64,000 nucleotides of DNA, from contig OX638368.1 of the NCBI GenBank assembly GCA_951812925.1, positions 118,505,309 through 118,569,308 on the forward strand, given 5' to 3'. The position numbers and the translations under genes are program-made. Shown here piece after piece: positions 11,344-23,664 of this stretch (its first letter is position 1; each line of letters starts with the position of its first letter). The notes under the pieces are model-generated. The model saw only the letters and a program-made list of their open reading frames with translations, did no database searches and had not been told where the DNA came from. The stretch comes from Calliopum simillimum. Taxonomy: Eukaryota > Arthropoda > Insecta > Diptera > Lauxaniidae.

Positions 11344-12253
11344 ATGTTTTACCTAATTGGCTTGGGCTTGGGGGATCCCAAGGACATTACAGTGAAAGGC
11401 CTTGAAATTGTAAAAAAATGCAGTCGTGTATACCTAGAAATGTATACATCTATTTTGGGTTGCCCTAAGGAGGAATTGGTAAGGAAAAAAGTTTGGTAGC
11501 GTAAAGATTACATTTAATTATTAATTAAAATTTATTCATAACTAGGAACTATTTTATGGCCGTCCATTATTACTTGCCGACCGAGACCTTGTTGAACAAG
11601 GTGCCGATGAAATACTCTCAGGTTCTGCTGTGGAAGATGTTGCTTTGCTTGTAGTTGGTGATCCGTTTGGGGCGACAACTCATACTGATTTTATTTTGCG
11701 CGCACAGGAAAAAAAGATACCCTACAAAGTCATACATAATGCCTCTATTATTAATGCTGTCGGGTGCTGTGGGTTGCAGCTGTATAAATTCGGTGAAACG
11801 GTTTCCATTCCATATTGGGATGAGACATGGAAACCAGATAGTTTTTATGATAAAATTAAACTAAATCGCTTAAATAATATGCATACACTTTGCCTGCTTG
11901 ACATTAAAGTCAAAGAACCTACGCTAGAATCTCTAATGCGGAAAAATAAAGAATATATGCCACCACGATTTATGAGTGTTCAAGAGGCTGCTCAACAACT
12001 GCTGGTGATTGTAGAAAAGAAGGATGCTTTAGAGAAAAATACAATTTTGAATGAAAATTCACTATGCGTCGGCTTGGCACGCGTTGGTCACGACACCCAA
12101 CAGATTGTTGTATGTAATTTGCGTGATATGAATAGAATCGATTTGGGTGGACCGCTGCATTCATTAGTGATACCAGCTAAAGAAATGCATCCATTAGAAG
12201 TGGAATTCTTGCAGCAATATTCAACAGTTAAATTAAATGACTACAATCATTAA
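11344..12253 (+). CDS. Dph5: Diphthine methyl ester synthase (DPH5)
   Basis: An AdoMet-dependent methyltransferase that methylates the 3-carboxy-3-aminopropyl histidine intermediate on elongation factor 2, in the cytosolic diphthamide pathway. Two exons, 11344-11478 and 11546-12253, are joined in phase 0 by a 67-bp GT-AG intron, giving 280 residues, close to the family's usual ~285. The start [20 protein letters not shown] is the family's N-terminal signature, with the glycine-rich AdoMet loop. Further markers are [26 protein letters not shown] (a second binding loop), [19 protein letters not shown] and [19 protein letters not shown]. The C-terminus has [20 protein letters not shown]. All signature segments are intact, so the gene is probably functional. 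Confidence 0.95.
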
Positions 12254-13512
12254 ACCCCAATAACATACAAACAGAAATTGGAAACAATCCTATATTGTTT
12301 AAAATGTAAGGTCTTGTACGTAGTAAAGTTTAAAAAGAAAATTCTGTAAATGTTAAATTGTTTATTCCAAAGTATTTTTTTTTGCAAAAACGATGTCAAT
12401 ATTTATAATTTTAAGTGATTTTATCGCCGCACACATAAGTAAATTTGTCAACACTTGCAGTGAATATTAAATGTATGGAGATCTTTGAAGACGGATCTAA
12501 TAACTGGAGATTTTTTGAGAATTTGCTGAATTTACTGTAATCACTTGTTTGTTTAATTGCTTAAGCTATCCTCCATTTAAATGTGGTTAAATGTCGATAT
12601 TCACTTCTGGTGTGAAAGTAAATGTTTTTACAGATCGCATCATATCTTCAGATTTCAAAGAAAAGTGCAAGATAAAGTGGTCAACCAAGTAAGAGCTTCT
12701 GTTGAGCTTATGTGTGAGACTCGTTATGTATAGAATACCTTTGTAGACATTTAAAAAATACATATATGAAAAAAAAAAGTATTTAATACTAAGCATTTAA
12801 AATCACTTTCAGGATGCTTTTGTACTTAGGTATGAAAGAGAAATTAAAACTTTAGCGTAATCTTCAATACAAAGGTAGTTTTCATTCTATGGAAATGTGT
12901 ACTTTGCTTACAAAAAACTCTGTGTCTCAATTATTTAAGCGGCTTTTTCGGGATTACGCGAACTCGATTTTGAAAAGAGCACCCAAACAAGATATATACA
13001 ACCTGTTCCGAAATCCGTGTGATTTCAATAACTTTTCATTTAGGAGGCTTTTTGATGAAAACGGTGAGTCGAACGATAAAATATATGGGAATCTATTTTG
13101 TGGAGAATTACAGGTTCTACAAGCAATATTGATTTGCATTAACGAAAAAGTGACCGTTTAGGTAATATTCTTAAAAAACTGCAAAAAGTCGAAAAAATTG
13201 ATTCTATCGAATATATATTGAAAGGTTACTTATTCGTCAATACAAATCAATATATTACTAGCTACCAACAAATCACGTGTCAAGTGGTATTGTGGTGTGA
13301 GCTAACTGTTCCATGTTTTTAAGTAAAAAACACCAACATTACAAAAAACAAGGCCAAAATGCATAGGTAAACAGATCAATGTGTCAATTCAATTTTCAGT
13401 TTCTTGACAGTCTATTAACTCTTTAATTTTAGTCTGTAATAAGGATTCGTTAACTGGCAAAGTGACGGATAATCTCTAGAATTATTTGACAAATCATTCT
13501 TACTCCTATATT
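12254..13512. other. No gene seen; dispersed repeat at about 13030-13160
   Basis: 3' flank of DPH5. At 13035-13160 the sequence (TTTCATTTAGGAGGCTTTTT, then AGAGAATTACAGGTTCTACA) matches 46365-46470 and, inverted, 46735-46810 and 59455-59540, so it is an interspersed repeat and not an exon. The rest is AT-rich without features. Confidence 0.5.
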
Positions 13513-14833
13513 AGCCCAGGAAAATAAGACGAAAAAAGAGCTGTGCGAAATAATTCCAAGTGGATTTTTTTCACCGCAATTGTCTTTATTTATGCATGAT
13601 AAACAAAGTGTGAAAAGTCCATTGCAAAGTCGTGTGCGCATAAAAAGTTATTAAGGCTCAAAGGTCGCTAAAATCAGTTTTTTGCAAATATCTCGCTTAT
13701 GCTAACTTTTACAGAAAAATGTTGGTCTCCAATTTTGCAGCACAGGAAATTTCCTACACTTCTAGCTTAGGAGATTACCCAATTTAAAAAGTTGTTAACA
13801 GTTATGATATGAAATACTACCTATGAGTTCATATTAAAATATCTTACTTTTTAAATTGCAATAACTCTTCAATGAGAAGTTGTACAAACAAAATTAAAAT
13901 GCCGTTTTAAAAATATTCTTGAATACGTTAAGGCTTCGAAATTACTGGTTTTTAAAGGATATCTCCGAATTGGTAAGTACTACGAAAAAAGTAAAGGGAC
14001 CAATTTTGCAGAGAATTACAAGATCTACAAAAAATAAGCGATATGTGTACACATAGAAGTAACCGTATAAAAGATATTCAATGGAAACCGGTTTTTTGGC
14101 ATTTAAAGGGTTTTTTTGGAATATCTTCTAAACGGTTACTTCTATATGTACACATATCGCTTACTTTTTGTAGATCTTGCAATTTTTTACAAAATGGCAC
14201 ACAACTTTTTATCATATGACCCTTCGTTTTTGAAGTCTTAACGGTTTTTCACGAATATCTTTAACGCCATGGGTTGTTCGAAAAAAGAAATTAGTACGCT
14301 ATATAGAAAATCTAATTATCTCTTAAACGGTGTTTCAATTTTGTTGGTACGACTTCTCATTGAAGAGTTATTGCAATTTAAGAAGTAAGATATTTTAATA
14401 TGAACATTTTAAATTGGGTGATCTCCTAAACTAGAAGTTGTACGCTAATACTTTTAACATACTTTTGTAGAAAATTTCCTGTGCTACAAAATTGGAGACC
14501 AACAATTTAAAAAGTAAGATATTTTAATATGAACATTTTAAATTGGGTGATCTCCTAAACTAGAAGTTGTACGCTAATACTTTTAACATACTTTTGTAGA
14601 AAATTTCTTGTGCTACAAAATTGGAGACCAACATTTTTCTGTAAAAGTTAGCATTAGCGAGATATTTGCAAAAAACTGATTGTAGCGACCTTTGAGCCTT
14701 AATAACTTTTTATGCGCACACGACTTTGCAGTGGACTTTTCACACTTTATTTATCATGCATTAATAAAGATAATTCCGGTGAAAAAAATTCACTTGGAAT
14801 TATTTCGCAGAAAAACTCTTATTTTCCTGGGCT
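13513..14833. mobile_element. AGCCCAGG foldback element, copy 2
   Basis: Ends are AGCCCAGGAAAATAAGAC and its complement, with a 5-bp flanking duplication ATATT on each side. The arms are inverted copies. The right arm contains a ~100-bp direct duplication (about 14400-14510 and 14515-14625: AAATTGGGTGATCTCCTAAA and TGTGCTACAAAATTGGAGAC appear twice). It lies downstream of CSN6. Non-coding. Confidence 0.82.
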
Positions 14834-14930
14834 ATATTTAATGTAGTGAAGTGAACAGCTTAAGAGTAAAGAAGGGGTCTGCGTATTTGTGCAAATGAAT
14901 AACTTTTGAAAATCTAAAAAATGTATATAT

Positions 14931-14985
14931 ACGTATGTATTCTCCATTAACTCCTAGGAGAGCATAGGGCCAATATGAAACGTTT
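14931..14985 (-). repeat. Short non-LTR retrotransposon 3' end
   Basis: On the minus strand, CATATTGGCCCTATGCTC, CTCCTAGGAGTTAATGGAG and a TACA-type tail match the 3' ends found at 19145-19227, 24900-24982 and 33106-33465. A severely 5'-truncated copy. Confidence 0.65.
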
Positions 14986-15083
14986 CCATAAATAATGCAA
15001 TGTTATCAATTTCTTTTATTTTTGTTTAAATGTGTGCTTTACATATGTTATCGTATAATTTAGATTAAATTTTATTTTTATAA

Positions 15084-16190
15084 TTAATAATATAATCCAC
15101 GCATCCTTCTGCCAGAACCCTGACGATCGTAAAGCACATTAAACTTATTGACAAAATGATTCATGTCATTACAACCTTTGGTTAATGCTCCCAAATATGT
15201 TATCAGTCCAACGTCATTACATTGTGTGTAGAATTCTTCCTGAAAAGCTGCACCTTGCATAACGGGAAGGCGATGGCTCAATGCATAAATTTCTCGTAAA
15301 ATTTCCTGATTTGATGGAAGCTTTCCTGCTTCAACATCTTTTATATATTTTAAAACTATTTTAATGCGGGTGTTTAACATTTTAATAGCGCTGTCTTGTG
15401 CTACTAAATGTTCAGCTACAACCGATTTTTCACCCGTTTCATTAGTAGACATGCGTGCAACATGATCGACACCAATACGTTCGGCTTCTTCTGTTGCCAA
15501 TGTATAGGTTAAAGGTACAAAAAGCATAGTTGCTTCGCCCTGTACAATATCAATAACTGATTCATATAATTTAAGTGGCAATTGATCAACGCTTCGTGAG
15601 AGTGGATTGAGCTGCAGCATTATTGGGCACTCATTAATATCAGCTATTTGTTTTTGAATTTTTATATCCCGTTCCATAGGTAATTCACCTGTGGTATACC
15701 ATCCAATAAAGTCTAATTCGCTGAAAACCTATTTTGAAATTATTTTAATTATAGTGGTTCATATTATAAACATTCAATTCCAATGTTGTTATTGACGGAA
15801 ATCAAAGGTAACACAATAATTTACCTGTTTATATTGATGTTCCTTGGTATTGTAGTAGTCTAAATTAATTATTACATCTTCGCCAACTACATCCGTTTTA
15901 AGTTCAAACGAGTTCATAACTTCAATATTACGACCTTTTTGTTTACCGATTAGAGCACCATATACCTGGCACGCTTCCCCTGCCTGTGCTCGCATGCGAG
16001 TCCAATGTTCCGAAATATTCATAATGACAAGAGGATGAAGCGAAATAGTCACTGACGGTACAGTTCCGGGACCAGCCATTATATTGGACGTGATGGTGAC
16101 TTTGTTAATGTTTGCAGATACGTCACCAGTCGCATCGGTAGAGCTTCCAGGTTTAACTGATCCATCTAAATCGACATCCATTTGCTCCAT
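15084..16190 (-). CDS. CSN6: COP9 signalosome complex subunit 6
   Basis: A non-catalytic MPN subunit of the COP9 signalosome, which removes NEDD8 from cullins and so tunes ubiquitin ligases in nucleus and cytosol. Two exons, 15825-16190 and 15084-15728, are joined in phase 0 by a 96-bp intron, giving 336 residues. The MPN domain starts at [20 protein letters not shown] (~46) and runs through [20 protein letters not shown] to [14 protein letters not shown] across the splice. The JAMM metal motif (H-x-H with distal S and D) is absent, as expected for CSN6 and unlike CSN5. The C-terminal half ([19 protein letters not shown], helical) and the tail [11 protein letters not shown] follow. Start choice: [11 protein letters not shown] is the first ATG after upstream stops. 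Confidence 0.94.
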
Positions 16191-16537
16191 TATTGTGAAT
16201 TTAGTAATACTAAAAATTACAAATAATAAATATCCGGAGATTGATTAATATGCAAACTAATTAGCTTTCTTAGCAGTCAGAAGAGTAGCAGCACAAAGCG
16301 GAATTGATGAGTTACAATCAGCGTTGCCAGTTGGTTACATTTTATACATTTTGCGTAACTTTTTGGCCTCTCATGTAACTTGTAAGTAAAATTTGTGTTT
16401 TGGCCATTTTTCGTAACTTTTTAGGTTTTTCATATTACTCAATTTATATTAACTTTTTTTTCTTAAAATTTTGTTGCACTGAAAAAACGAAATTTCGGTA
16501 TGGCACTGCCATAAACCATACAATAAAAAAACATTAG

Positions 16538-17357
16538 GGTAATACTTGGGCAAAGTGGCTCCAGCCATATTTCCGTCCCAAAAAAAGATGGTATCGAATT
16601 AGCGGTTTTTTTTATAATGTCACATCACTCTTACAAGGGGCAGAAGGCTTTTGAATCAAAAAATTGCGTGATTTCGGAGATATAGCCATCGGAAGATCCG
16701 GATATATCTTCTATGTAAACCGCTATAAGTTGGGAACCCCTAGATGGATTTTAATAATATTGGTGTCATATGAAAGGTATTTAACCGTGCTATATAATTG
16801 TCCCACAAAGTTTTTAATTCTGAGTAATATTTTTCGAGATATGACAATTTTTCAAAAATACTCTTAACTTACCCTTACTGATCCGCGGCCGAAGGCCGCC
16901 GCGAAGCCGGTGTCGGATTTTTGGGAGTTTTAAATCCTGAGCTGCGGCCGCAGGCCGCCCACTACCCCTACTTTTATGTAAAATACCATGTTTTTTTGGG
17001 ACTGAAATATGACTGGAGCCACTTTGCCCAAGTGAAAAATTGAAATATTGTCATATCTCGAAAAATATTACTCAGAATTAAAAACAATTCTGGACAATTA
17101 TATAGCACGGTTAAATACCTTTCATATGACACCAATATTATTAAAATCCATCTAGGGGTTCCCAACTTATAGCGGTTTACATAGAAGATATATCCGGATC
17201 TTCCGATGGCTATATCTCCGACATCACGCAATTTTTCGATTCAAAAACCTTCTGCCCCTTGTAAGAGTGATCTGATATTATAAAAAAAACTGCTAATTCG
17301 ATACCATCGTCCATTGGGACGGAAATATGGCTGGAGCCACTTTGCCCAAGTATTACC
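16538..17357. mobile_element. Palindromic element with GC-rich core, 8-bp duplication
   Basis: Inverted arms of over 300 bp begin GGTAATACTTGGGCAAAGTG and end with its complement. They are flanked by an exact 8-bp duplication AACATTAG (16530-16537, 17358-17365). The centre (about 16878-16980) is a GC-rich block with two hairpins, GCGGCC-GAA-GGCCGC and GCGGCC-GCA-GGCCGC. This block is shared with the otherwise different element at 47804. Open frames in the arms are mirror images, not genes. Confidence 0.82.
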
Positions 17358-17365
17358 AACATTAG

Positions 17366-17908
17366 TAAAACATAATGTGGCTGTGATTACGATCTCCCTT
17401 AGCTTTTGGCCATTTAAACCTTGTACCAGGCACCGAATCGTGTGAGCTTTATACTAAGTTTTCGCCGGAAATCCTATCCGTTCCACCGGCCGAAAGAGAT
17501 TTATTATTGTTCATTAGACTGACCCAAAAAAACTAAAGGTGTTCCGATCTTAAGTGCTCAGCACTCAAAATGTTCGGTAGGATCTCTAAATAACGTGTGT
17601 AAATTTTGGTAAAAAAATATTGAGATTTAGCACTCGCGCAAGCTCGATAAGTGGCGCTGCCTTGACCGTACGAGAATGGGGTTCTTTCAGCCCGTGGAAA
17701 TTGATAAAAAAGGATAGGAACAATTTTTTTTTCTGTCCTACTTTATGTTTTAGATTTCGCTGAAGACAATGGCATTGCCAGTTTTTGGAAAAGATTCCAA
17801 GATTTCAAGATATTTAAGATATCTCTCGAAAAAAAAAAAAATTTAGATTTTTGTTAGATTAAATTCCCATTAATCGTAGGAAAATTTTTTATTTTTATAC
17901 CCCACACC
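17366..17908. other. No gene seen
   Basis: Unassigned intergenic DNA. The last ~20 bases (ATACCCCACACC) continue across the LTR element into CACCCAGGGTATATTC at 26913, showing they were one site before insertion. Confidence 0.4.
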
Positions 17909-20900
17909 TGTAATGAGAGGTAAGCTTAGACGTGGCACGCTGGCTAGAGTTTTGCTCGGCTTGAGCTCGCCGGAAATTGCGGGGATCTTTTTCGTCTAAT
18001 TCCACTACATTTAAAATTTATTGCGTGCCAGAAATAACCAAAACTAACAAATGAGAAAAAGAATGGAAAAAAAAAAAACAGTTTGTAGAAAAAGGATGAA
18101 TGAAGCAAGTGCAAAAGAAACACTAGACACTGACATAGATTTATAGTGAGTGGTATTTCTGCGAGCTTTAAATTTCAAAACGAATTCATTGGAAAGCCTG
18201 ATGTTATTGCTTTCCTGGCGGCCCACCCTTGACTTAACCGTCCACCGATGGCATCCATATCGCCATTGAAATAAATCCATGGATGCCCCTAATATTCTAA
18301 ACCGGTCGACTGCAACTCACCTTAAACCATTATAAAAATATCTAGCAATCCATTTCAATTAAGCAGACGACTCAATATTTAAAGTTTAAAGAAAACATTA
18401 CAAATTTTATTAAGAAATTAATTGAAAACTAAGTAAATCAATATGCTTATTGATACACTTACAATCACACATAACTAAATAAGGGTAAGTATATTCATAG
18501 GTAAGCATGAGGTAATGTAAGGAGTAAGGTAGGTAAGGTTACTGGTAAGACATAGGTAAGTATATAAGGTAAGTATGTAAGGTAGGTATATAGCACTTAA
18601 GGTATTTATAATAACAAATTATTATTTCACTTTTCTTTAACTTTTAATTTACAAATGACATTTTTAATCTTTTAATTTCTTTTTTTTTTTTTTTTTTAGA
18701 TTTTACTTTAACAATTCAAATTTTTTTTTCTTTTTAGCAAAAAACATGTAATAATTATAATATATCTATATATAAGAAATATAAAATATTATAATTATGT
18801 TGTTAAATTCATTATTTAATTCTAATAATATTTATTTTTTTTGTTTAATTTATTTTCTCATAGGAACTTTCTTTTGTGGTTACATATTTTTTTTTATTCC
18901 ATTAGATATTTATAGGACAGGCGAAAAAATAGACATTACATATATAAGAAACAGAAAACGTCAATAAAGATCATATATAATACACACATAAGCCATTTGA
19001 ATTTTATTTTAAATAATCAAGTATGCATATTAAAATTAAATTTATAGTTTAGGTTTTTCTTTCTTTACTGCATTTCTTTCTCAAAAATCTGTCTTTTTAA
19101 TTTTGTTTTAAACCTACTACCTAAGAACTGGGCGCCAAGTTACTATGTATGTATTCTCCTTTAACTCCTAGGAGGAGCATAGGGCCAATATGAAATCTCT
19201 CTCGCAAGGGATCGTGACAAATGGAGAGCCAAGTTACTAACTGTAGTATTTTGTTTTTTTATTTAGATTTCAAAAAGAAAAAGAAACCCTTTACATTACA
19301 AAAAAAAAAAATCCTTAGTTTAAATTTCTATTATTTTTGAGCCTGCCTAATGTTTCTTTTTGTTTTCTTTTGTTTCTCTTACGTCATATGGTTATATTAT
19401 AAGTTTTCAAACATTTAATTTCTAATTGAATCTGAAGCTTATCGCTTTTAAATCAAAAAAAAATACTGAATATTAAATTTTCTTTTCGAAACTCCCTAAT
19501 CTAGGAAATTTCCTTTTTTTCTTATTTTTATCATTTCCTTTTTTTTCAACAATTCAAATTCATATACTTATTTTATTATTTTTTCTATTTAATTAATCAT
19601 ATATTTTGTTTTTTTTTTATTATATTTTTTTCTTTCTAGGTTTTAGGTTTTACTTGCGTGTTGTTGATGATCTTTGTTGCATAGTTGGTGAATGTTGAAA
19701 CTTTGTAGTTGTTGTAGCTGTGTATTTTAGTAGTAGTAGTAATTATTTTTCGTTGTTGGTGATTTGTAGCTGTTAGTTTGTTGTCCTCACTGGTGTTCTG
19801 ATATTCTATGTTTTGTAGCTGTTTCTACACCAAGATGTGTTGTCGTAATTGTAAAGTTTTGTCGTAGTTGGTGATTTGCAGCTTTTAGATTATTCTGTTG
19901 GTGTTTTGTAGCTCAAATTTTTGTCGTTATTGGTGACTTGTAGCTCTGTTGAAATTCGTCTTCGCTGGTGTGTATCATTCGTCGTCGTTGGTGTCTTGTA
20001 GCTACGTTGGATTTTATCTTTGTTGTTGTTTTGTAGCTCAAATTTTTGTCGTTATTGGTGACTTGTTGCATTGTTGGAATTCGGTCTTCGTTGATGATTT
20101 GTAGCTGCGTCGAATTGGTGTTTTGTAGCTACGTTAAATTGGTGTTTTGTTGTACAGATTTTTGTCGTAGTTGATGTAGCGTTGTCGTAGTTGTTTTTGA
20201 ACACTTTATTTTTATATGGCCTTTTTAGTTTTAACGTTTTTCTTTTTTTTCTTCTCTATTTTTAGGTTTTTTTCCATATATTTTTAGGTTTTTTCCATAT
20301 ATTTTTAGGTTTTTTCCATATATTTTTAGGTTTTTTTATATTTTTATTTTTCTTTTTTTTTTCAGTGCAAAATATATGGGACACTTTTTGGCATAACACT
20401 TTTTTTTATATTTTCGTTTTTTTCTTCTAGCTCACTTGTTTTTCTGTTAGTACCCTTTTTTCTTTTTTATGTTATTCTGTTTCTGTGTTTTTACCGTAAA
20501 ATTTATTTCGATTTTTATATTTTAGTTTTTTTTTTTTAGAGTTACTTTTCGAGATTTTTTTGTTTCAAGTTACACACATAAAACTGTCTATTCTTTATAA
20601 TTATGTATTTGAAGGATTTTGTGTTTCTATCACAATATATATATAGCTTTTTTAAGAAATTTAGGCCGACACGAAGTTGCTGTTAATATTATAAATAATT
20701 TTGCTTAGCGTAATGCGCAAATGAAACTATTAAGTATTGATTAATGTTGTCTGCAAACTAATGTAAAATACCGTCGATATAGTTGAGTAAATATGTTTTT
20801 TTTTAACTCGATGAAATTAAACTTTTTATTGTGCTTTACACGCAGACACGACTTTTCTTAACACGCGGCGGCTACTCACCAAACTCGACTCTTGACGAGA

Positions 20901-21158
20901 CCATGTTTCGTTGAATTTTTTGTTCTTTTTTTTTTTCTTTAAGTTGGCATCTTGCGTTTTGCTTTTATCGCCTGATCCCAAACAAAAAAAAAGATGGCTG
21001 TCAATTTGCTATCCCGCGAAGTTCAAATCCTACTCGTTCCATGATCACTCTATTGTGAACCGTCCATCTCGCCCGATCTTACATCTGTCAACTTGGCCGC
21101 GTTCACACTGAACAATTTTAGTGCAGTAGTTGTCCAACTACTGCAGGTGTCCGCCACA
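17909..21158 (-). repeat. 3' LTR of the element (3250 bp)
   Basis: Collinear with 23665-26912 over its whole length. On the plus strand it holds GGTAAG-rich tandem DNA (18484-18600), poly-T tracts, an array of TTTGTAGCT-containing units (19690-20180), four copies of a ~22-bp TTTTTAGGTTTTTTCCATAT unit (20262-20340), and a perfect 11-bp-arm hairpin TGCAGTAGTTG-TC-CAACTACTGCA near the terminus (21123-21146). Confidence 0.88.
19145..19227 (-). repeat. 83-bp truncated non-LTR insertion inside the LTR
   Basis: On the minus strand it ends with CTCCTAGGAGTTAAAGGAGA and a TACATACAT tail, like the insertion at 33106. An 11-bp target duplication GCCAAGTTACT flanks it (19134-19144, 19228-19238). The same insertion with the same duplication is present in the other LTR at 24900-24982. 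Confidence 0.85.
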
Positions 21159-22409
21159 AAGCCAACTTTTCGATCCGGATGCAAAGAAGGGAGGAAAGGA
21201 TGGGAATTTAACACCGGATACACATTATAACTTTAAGCAAACTAGTGATCTACAACATTTTACAAATAGAAGATAGATTTTAAGGAAAGTTAATGCAATT
21301 TAACAACATACTTAGGGACACCCTATTCCTATTACTTTATTTCGCCTCAGCGTCGCAATTATTTTCAGAACCGTTCCCAATTGTTTCGTTCAAATGTATT
21401 TGTTTTGATTTTGAAGTTTGGTACTAGAAACTAACTCTTTCCGGTTTGCCACCTAATTGGAATGGATTCTTTTTTTTTTTTTTGTTCCCGCAATTCTATT
21501 CCAAAGAAAATCAGGAAATCACAAAAAAAACTCAATTAATTATATTAATAAATAGATTAAGAAAAGAAGTACTACTTACGAACACTTTTTCAAACAATGA
21601 AATGAAAGAAAACAGTAATAAATATTTATCTTTAGAAATTTTATGGTTAAGGATATTGTTGCAGTATTCACGAATCGATCGAAAAAAATTTGTAAATTTA
21701 TTTGAAATTGTCGTATTTTTGTTTTAATTGTAAGTCTTATTCACTCTAACTTAAGATAGAATGAAAAAGAATCAATTTGTTTGTATTAAAAGTGAAAAAT
21801 GTCGTATAAATAAAAAATTTTTAGAAACCCAAAAACTTATTTAGTCATTTCCCATTTTGCTCTGGATGTTGATATAGGAAATGTCCTGGAAAAAAGGATA
21901 GAAATAGATGACTAATAGGTACAGTGAAATCAAGTTTTGACAACTTCGGCTCCATCGGTGGTCGCGAATGCAATTGTATTATTAACAATTAGCATGACAT
22001 ACCAACCGATTGAGCTGAAGTGTCGCCACAGGATCTCGAAAAGGGAGAAAAAGCGGAAAATGGACAAAATTGAAACCGAAACACAACATCAAGGGGGGTT
22101 TTCTTTCAATCGGGTCAGCCCTTTCAAGCTTTGGTCACCGTCGCTACGCAGGCATAGCCAGTGGCTTTCCGGGACATACGATGACCTTGGCTTTAAAGCC
22201 TGACGCGAGTGAAAGACGGAGAGAGAGATAGAAGGAAGTGGAAAGGATGGAAATTGTCTATCAGCCGAACCGAATCTCTCCAGCGTAGATTGTCGTCGCA
22301 ACGCAGGCATAGCCAGTGGCTGTCCGGGACATACGACAATCCAGCCTTCGAAATCCGATTAGACTGACTGACAAAGAAACAAGATAAAGGAAAAGGCATT
22401 CTTTCAAAT
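21159..22409 (-). other. Internal region of the LTR element, no gene
   Basis: Contains a polypurine run on the plus strand (AAAGAAGGGAGGAAAGGATGGG, about 21183-21204). It also holds two direct ~40-bp repeats 152 bp apart (ACGCAGGCATAGCCAGTGGC, then CCGGGACATACGA, near 22147 and 22299). No protein domain is recognised in any frame. On the minus strand no convincing polypurine tract abuts the 3' LTR. Confidence 0.6.
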
Positions 22410-22427
22410 GCCCCACGTTGGGCGCCA
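22410..22427 (-). promoter_or_regulatory. Primer binding site, tRNA-Lys type
   Basis: The minus strand reads TGGCGCCCAACGTGGGGC three bases after the LTR end ...CATTACA. This 18-mer is the known complement of a tRNA-Lys(1,2) 3' end used as primer by several retroelements. It fixes the orientation of the element. Confidence 0.88.
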
Positions 22428-22430
22428 AAA

Positions 22431-23660
22431 TGTAATGAGAGGTAAGCTTAGACGTGGCACGCTGGCTAGAGTTTTGCTCGGCTTGAGCTCGCCGGAAATT
22501 GCGGGGATCTTTTTCGTCTAATTCCACTACATTTAAAATTTATTGCGTGCCAGAAATAACCAAAACTAACAAATGAGAAAAAGAATGGAAAAAAAAAACA
22601 GTTTGTAGAAAAAGGATGAATGAAGCAAGTGCAAAAGAAACACTAGACACTGACATAGATTTATAGTGAGTGGTATTTCTGCGAGCTTTAAATTTCAAAA
22701 CGAATTCATTGGAAAGCCTGATGTTATTGCTTTCCTGGCGGCCCACCCTTGACTTAACCGTCCACCGATGGCATCCATATCGCCATTGAAATAAATCCAT
22801 GGATGCCCCTAATATTCTAAACCGGTCGACTGCAACTCACCTTAAACCATTATAAAAATATCTAGCAATCCATTTCAATTAAGCAGACGACTCAATATTT
22901 AAAGTTTAAAGAAAACATTACAAATTTTATTAAGAAATTAATTGAAAACTAAGTAAATCAATATGCTTATTGATACACTTACAATCACACATAACTAAAT
23001 AAGGGTAAGTATATTCATAGGTAAGCATGAGGTAATGTAAGGAGTAAGGTAGGTAAGGTTACTGGTAAGACATAGGTAAGTATATAAGGTAAGTATGTAA
23101 GGTAGGTATATAGCACTTAAGGTATTTATAATAACAAATTATTATTTCACTTTTCTTTAACTTTTAATTTACAAATGACATTTTTAATCTTTTAATTTCT
23201 TTTTTTTTTTTTTTTTTAGATTTTACTTTAACAATTCAAATTTTTTTTTTCTTTTTAGCAAAAAACATGTAATAATTATAATATATCTATATATAAGAAA
23301 TATAAAATATTATAATTATGTTGTTAAATTCATTATTTAATTCTAATAATATTTATTTTTTTTGTTTAATTTATTTTCTCATAGGAACTTTCTTTTGTGG
23401 TTACATATTTTTTTTTATTCCATTAGATATTTATAGGACAGGCGAAAAAATAGACATTACATATATAAGAAACAGAAAACGTCAATAAAGATCATATATA
23501 ATACACACATAAGCCATTTGAATTTTATTTTAAATAATCAAGTATGCATATTAAAATTAAATTTATAGTTTAGGTTTTTCTTTCTTTACTGCATTTCCAT
23601 TCTCAAAAATCTCGGTCTATTTAATTTTATTTTAAACCTACTACCTAAGAACTGGGCGCC
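22431..23660 (-). repeat. Partial third LTR copy (1.23 kb)
   Basis: Matches 17909-19137 and 23665-24891, that is, the LTR from its 3' end up to an internal TGGCGCCCAG sequence. It joins the full LTR at TGGCGCC, the same heptamer that starts the primer binding site. It differs from the full LTRs near 23600-23630 (CATTTCCATTCTC against CATTTCTTTCTC). Confidence 0.82.
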
Positions 23661-23664
23661 AAAA

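Noticed and set aside
12889..13161. 90-codon open frame, plus strand
   Set aside because: Its second half is an interspersed repeat also found at 46365 and 59455; no protein family recognised.
16664..17231. Two near-identical open frames on opposite strands (RDFGDIAIGRSGYIFYV...)
   Set aside because: They are the two arms of the palindromic element 16538-17357 read from each end, not two genes.
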